Shown here: piece by piece, positions 30,066 to 32,387 of the stretch
Layout: every line of letters starts with the position of its first letter
How positions within the stretch are numbered: position 1 is the first letter of the stretch
Source of the DNA: Actinomadura kijaniata NBRC 14229
GTDB taxonomy: Bacteria > Actinomycetota > Actinomycetes > Streptosporangiales > Streptosporangiaceae
NCBI RefSeq assembly: GCF_001552175.1
Contig: NZ_BCQR01000144.1
Coordinates: 1 to 32,387, forward strand
DNA: 32,387 nt
Direction of reading: 5' to 3'
Made by a program: the position numbers and the translations under genes
The notes under the pieces: model-generated
Database searches by the model: none
Seen by the model: only the letters and a program-made list of their open reading frames with translations
Told to the model about the DNA's origin: nothing

Positions 30066-30962
30066 TCACTGACCGGGGAAGGGGACACCCCCTGCGTCGG
30101 ATACCGGCGGCGTCGGCTCGTCGCAACCCTCGAACTGCGGGACGGTCCGGGTGTAGTGCAGCCCGACCGGGCCGAACCAGCGGCCGAGCAGGCGTTCGAC
30201 GGTGCCGTCCTGGTACATGGCGGTGATGGCCTTGTTGACCGCCTCGCAGCCGTCGACGTCGTCGCGGCGCAGCCCGATGCCGTAGGGCTCGTCGCTGAAC
30301 GGCGTCCCCGCGATCCTCAGCTTCGGCCCGCCGGTCCGGGCCGCCTGCGCCGCCAGGCCCGCCAGGATCAGGTCGTCGGTGGAGACCGCGTCAAGCTGTC
30401 CGCTGCTCAGCATCGCCAGGCACTGGGCGTATCCCCGGGCCCGGCCGGGCACGACGGGGACGCCCTTCTCCTCGCGGACGCGCCGGTAGGACACCGAGCC
30501 CTCCACCTCGCACAGCCGCTTCCCCTTCAGGTCACGCAGGCCGCGCACGCGTTCGGACGCGGGCACCAGGATGTCCTGGTGGGCGACGTAGTAGGGGCCG
30601 GCGAACGTGACGCGGGTCTTGCGCTCGGGGGTGATGGAGTAGCTGGCCACCACCATGTCCACGGCGCCCCGCTCCAGCAGGGCCTCGCGGTCGGCGGAGG
30701 CGACCGGCCGGAACATCAGCCGGCCGGCGGGCACGCCCAGCCGCCGCGCGACCTCCCGGGCGATGTCGACGTCGAAGCCCTCGTAGCCGCCGCCGGGCGT
30801 GCGCATCCCCAGTCCGGGCTGGTCCGGGTAGACGCCGACGACCAGGGACGGCCGGGTGGTGACCGACTCGGCGGCGGCCACCCCGCAGGCGCCCGCGCCG
30901 GACGCGAGCGCCACGGCGGCGGCCAGGGCGCGGAACGCCCGCGTGCCCCGAGCGGCGGTCAC
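30066..30962 (-). CDS. glnH: Glutamate/aspartate-type solute-binding lipoprotein (GlnH-like)
   Basis: The 298-residue binding protein belongs to the SBP_bac_3 family. It has an export signal with likely lipidated C26 (GAGAC, a loose lipobox) and then LVVGVYPDQPGLGMRTPGGGYEGFDVDIAREVARRLG and VDMVVASYSITPERKTRVTFAGPYY, which hold the ligand-binding arginine and aspartate region. The closest known arrangement is mycobacterial glnX-glnH-pknG, where GlnH binds Asp/Glu and signals through GlnX; no ABC permease is adjacent here, which supports a sensory role. GTG 30962 overlaps the upstream stop by GTGA. Confidence 0.82.
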   Translation of the reverse strand: MTAARGTRAFRALAAAVALASGAGACGVAAAESVTTRPSLVVGVYPDQPGLGMRTPGGGYEGFDVDIAREVARRLGVPAGRLMFRPVASADREALLERGAVDMVVASYSITPERKTRVTFAGPYYVAHQDILVPASERVRGLRDLKGKRLCEVEGSVSYRRVREEKGVPVVPGRARGYAQCLAMLSSGQLDAVSTDDLILAGLAAQAARTGGPKLRIAGTPFSDEPYGIGLRRDDVDGCEAVNKAITAMYQDGTVERLLGRWFGPVGLHYTRTVPQFEGCDEPTPPVSDAGGVPFPGQ

Positions 30963-32387
30963 CGGTATTCCGCCAGCCGGGGGCGGACGCCGACCAGCAC
31001 CAGCACCAGGATCAGCAGCCCGGCGGCGGGCACCACGTACTCCCAGCCCCGGGTGCCCTTGTCGCCGTCGGCCACGGCCTGGTCGAACGCCCTGCGGTGG
31101 ATGCCGCTGAGCCGGACCAGGGAGGCGTCGTAGGCGGCGAAGTCCCGGGCCGAGCCGCCGAGCCGCTCGCCGATCGCCTCGCCGCGCCGCCCGCCGTTGA
31201 CGAGCTGCCGGATGCGCTGGTCGTCGCGCTGGTACCGCTGCCAGTGCCCGAGCACCTGCGGCAGCGTCCGGTCCAGGTCGGGCATGGTGTCGTCGGCCGC
31301 GACCCGTTTGGCCTCGCTGCCGAGGAACCCGAGCATCTGCGGCGAGCGCAGGTCGCCCACGCCCGTCTGCACCTTCCCGGCGTACTCGCTCAGGCTCCGG
31401 GCCGGCAGGTACAGCACCGACTGGGACTTGCTGAGGAACACCTGCTCGTAGGTGTCGGCGCGGCCGGGGTCCAGCAGGTAGCGGGTCTGGTCGGCGTTGG
31501 CGCTGTTGCCGATCGCGCGGGCCCGCGACAGCGCCAGGATCGAGTCGAACCCGTCCTGCTTGGCCTTCTTCAGGTGCCCCGCCTGGCCGCCCAGCATCAC
31601 CGCCGCCGACGCGGTCAGCACCAGCGCGATGACCGTGGCCGCCGCCAGCGCCGGGTTCAGCAGCCGCCGGAACCGCACCACCAGGAACAGCTGCAACCCG
31701 ACCAGCAGCGCCAGCAGCAGCACTCCGGTGACCACGACCCAGACGGTGCCGGAGACGACCGCGCGCCGCTCGTCCTCGTAGGTGTGGCGGACCAGGGTGC
31801 CGTTGTCGAGGGTCAGGTTGTAGGCCTTGGGGAGCAGGTCCAGCTTCATCAGGTCGGTGGCGTTCCGGTAGAGCGCGATGACCTCCTGCGACGGCGGGCC
31901 GGGCGCGTGCGAGGACTGCCCGTCCAGTTGCAGGGCGCGACCGGCGAGGTTGTCGTAGCGGCCCAGCGCGTCCAGCAGGTCGCGGGCGGTCCGCTGCTCG
32001 CTGGCCTCGTCGGCGAGCTTGCCCGCCGCCAGCAGCGCCTCGCCCGCCGCCCGGCGGTTCTGGTCGTACCGGGACAGCGCCTGCTCGCGGGTCAGGCCCA
32101 GGCCGGTGCTGCGGCCGACCAGCAGCGCGTTGGCGAGCTGGGCGTCCATGTCGGTGAGCGCGAAGTACAGGTCGCCGGTCGCCACGACCTGCGGGCCGGC
32201 GTCGTGCCCGATGACCCGCACGCCGTCCCGGGCGTCGTCGACGGCCGCCCACAGCACCCCGAGGGACACCCCGAGCGCGACGACGACGGCGGTGGTGAGC
32301 GCGCGGACGCGCCCCGCGGTCGTGGACGGCGTCAGCCGCCGCCGACGGCGCGGGGCGACCGGCGCGGCGGCCGGGACGGCGGCGGTC
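30959..32387 (-). CDS. glnX: GlnX-like multi-span membrane sensor protein (N-terminus outside the window)
   Basis: A frame of 475 visible codons is open to the right edge, and no convincing start lies inside. It has an Arg-rich cytoplasmic stretch, a first span (about residues 28-46 of the visible part), an extracytoplasmic helical domain (about 50-205), a central pair of spans (about 211-238 and 246-266), a second helical extracytoplasmic domain (about 270-445) and a last span (about 449-467) with a short tail. Tandem four-helix-type sensor domains between spans and the GTGA overlap with a GlnH-like lipoprotein match mycobacterial GlnX, which links Asp/Glu binding to PknG. The family call rests on architecture and context. 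Confidence 0.7.
   Translation of the reverse strand, partial: TAAVPAAAPVAPRRRRRLTPSTTAGRVRALTTAVVVALGVSLGVLWAAVDDARDGVRVIGHDAGPQVVATGDLYFALTDMDAQLANALLVGRSTGLGLTREQALSRYDQNRRAAGEALLAAGKLADEASEQRTARDLLDALGRYDNLAGRALQLDGQSSHAPGPPSQEVIALYRNATDLMKLDLLPKAYNLTLDNGTLVRHTYEDERRAVVSGTVWVVVTGVLLLALLVGLQLFLVVRFRRLLNPALAAATVIALVLTASAAVMLGGQAGHLKKAKQDGFDSILALSRARAIGNSANADQTRYLLDPGRADTYEQVFLSKSQSVLYLPARSLSEYAGKVQTGVGDLRSPQMLGFLGSEAKRVAADDTMPDLDRTLPQVLGHWQRYQRDDQRIRQLVNGGRRGEAIGERLGGSARDFAAYDASLVRLSGIHRRAFDQAVADGDKGTRGWEYVVPAAGLLILVLVLVGVRPRLAEYR

Noticed and set aside
30066..32252. 728-codon frame ending as GlnH
   Set aside because: The upstream part is an out-of-frame reading of the glnX-like gene; GTG 30962 with signal peptide is the real start.

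Overview
The window is high-GC chromosomal DNA from an actinomycete. Gene order, C- and G-rich third codon positions, GTG starts and family content fit a Streptosporangiales/Thermomonosporaceae-type organism such as Actinomadura; this placement is inference and no search was run. About 32 protein genes are supported. No rRNA, tRNA or CRISPR array was seen.

Left part (1-9.7 kb) is the conserved core around rpsB. On the minus strand lie yraN, comM (yifB) and the probable first codons of dprA, which runs off the left edge. Divergent from them is xerC, whose stop codon abuts that of an inward-facing M23 peptidase gene. Then come rpsB, tsf, pyrH, frr, cdsA and rlmN on the plus strand, covering translation, UMP phosphorylation, ribosome recycling, CDP-diacylglycerol synthesis and rRNA/tRNA methylation. 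Two perfect DnaA boxes lie in this region.

Middle part (9.7-14.1 kb) is accessory: a four-motif DivIVA-like protein, a small MITE-like element inserted at its stop codon, a DUF1963 protein, a two-gene ABC-2 exporter, a HIT protein, a DUF1778-like small protein and an Lrp/AsnC regulator.

14.1-21.6 kb is a polyamine uptake and oxidation locus. The divergent Lrp regulator and an inverted-repeat operator candidate face an aminoaldehyde dehydrogenase. A PotA-PotD-PotB-PotC transporter with overlapping or nearly abutting genes and a PuuB-like FAD amine oxidase follow. The likely logic is import of putrescine or spermidine, oxidation to an aminoaldehyde, then oxidation to GABA or its glutamyl form.

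21.6-25.7 kb holds an MMPL-family membrane transporter transcribed with a NarL-type two-component system, behind a strong terminator and a 28-bp perfect palindrome. Then come a PH-domain membrane protein, a gene-poor 556-bp stretch with coding-like fragments, an epoxide-hydrolase-type alpha/beta hydrolase and an unrecognised 214-aa protein.

The right edge (28.7-32.4 kb, minus strand) holds a GlnX-like multi-span membrane protein (cut by the edge) and a GlnH-like amino-acid-binding lipoprotein, the pair that in mycobacteria senses aspartate/glutamate for the kinase PknG. No kinase follows here. Instead a promoter region with 16-bp direct repeats leads to a 40-codon ORF translationally coupled to a membrane-anchored coiled-coil protein of unknown function.
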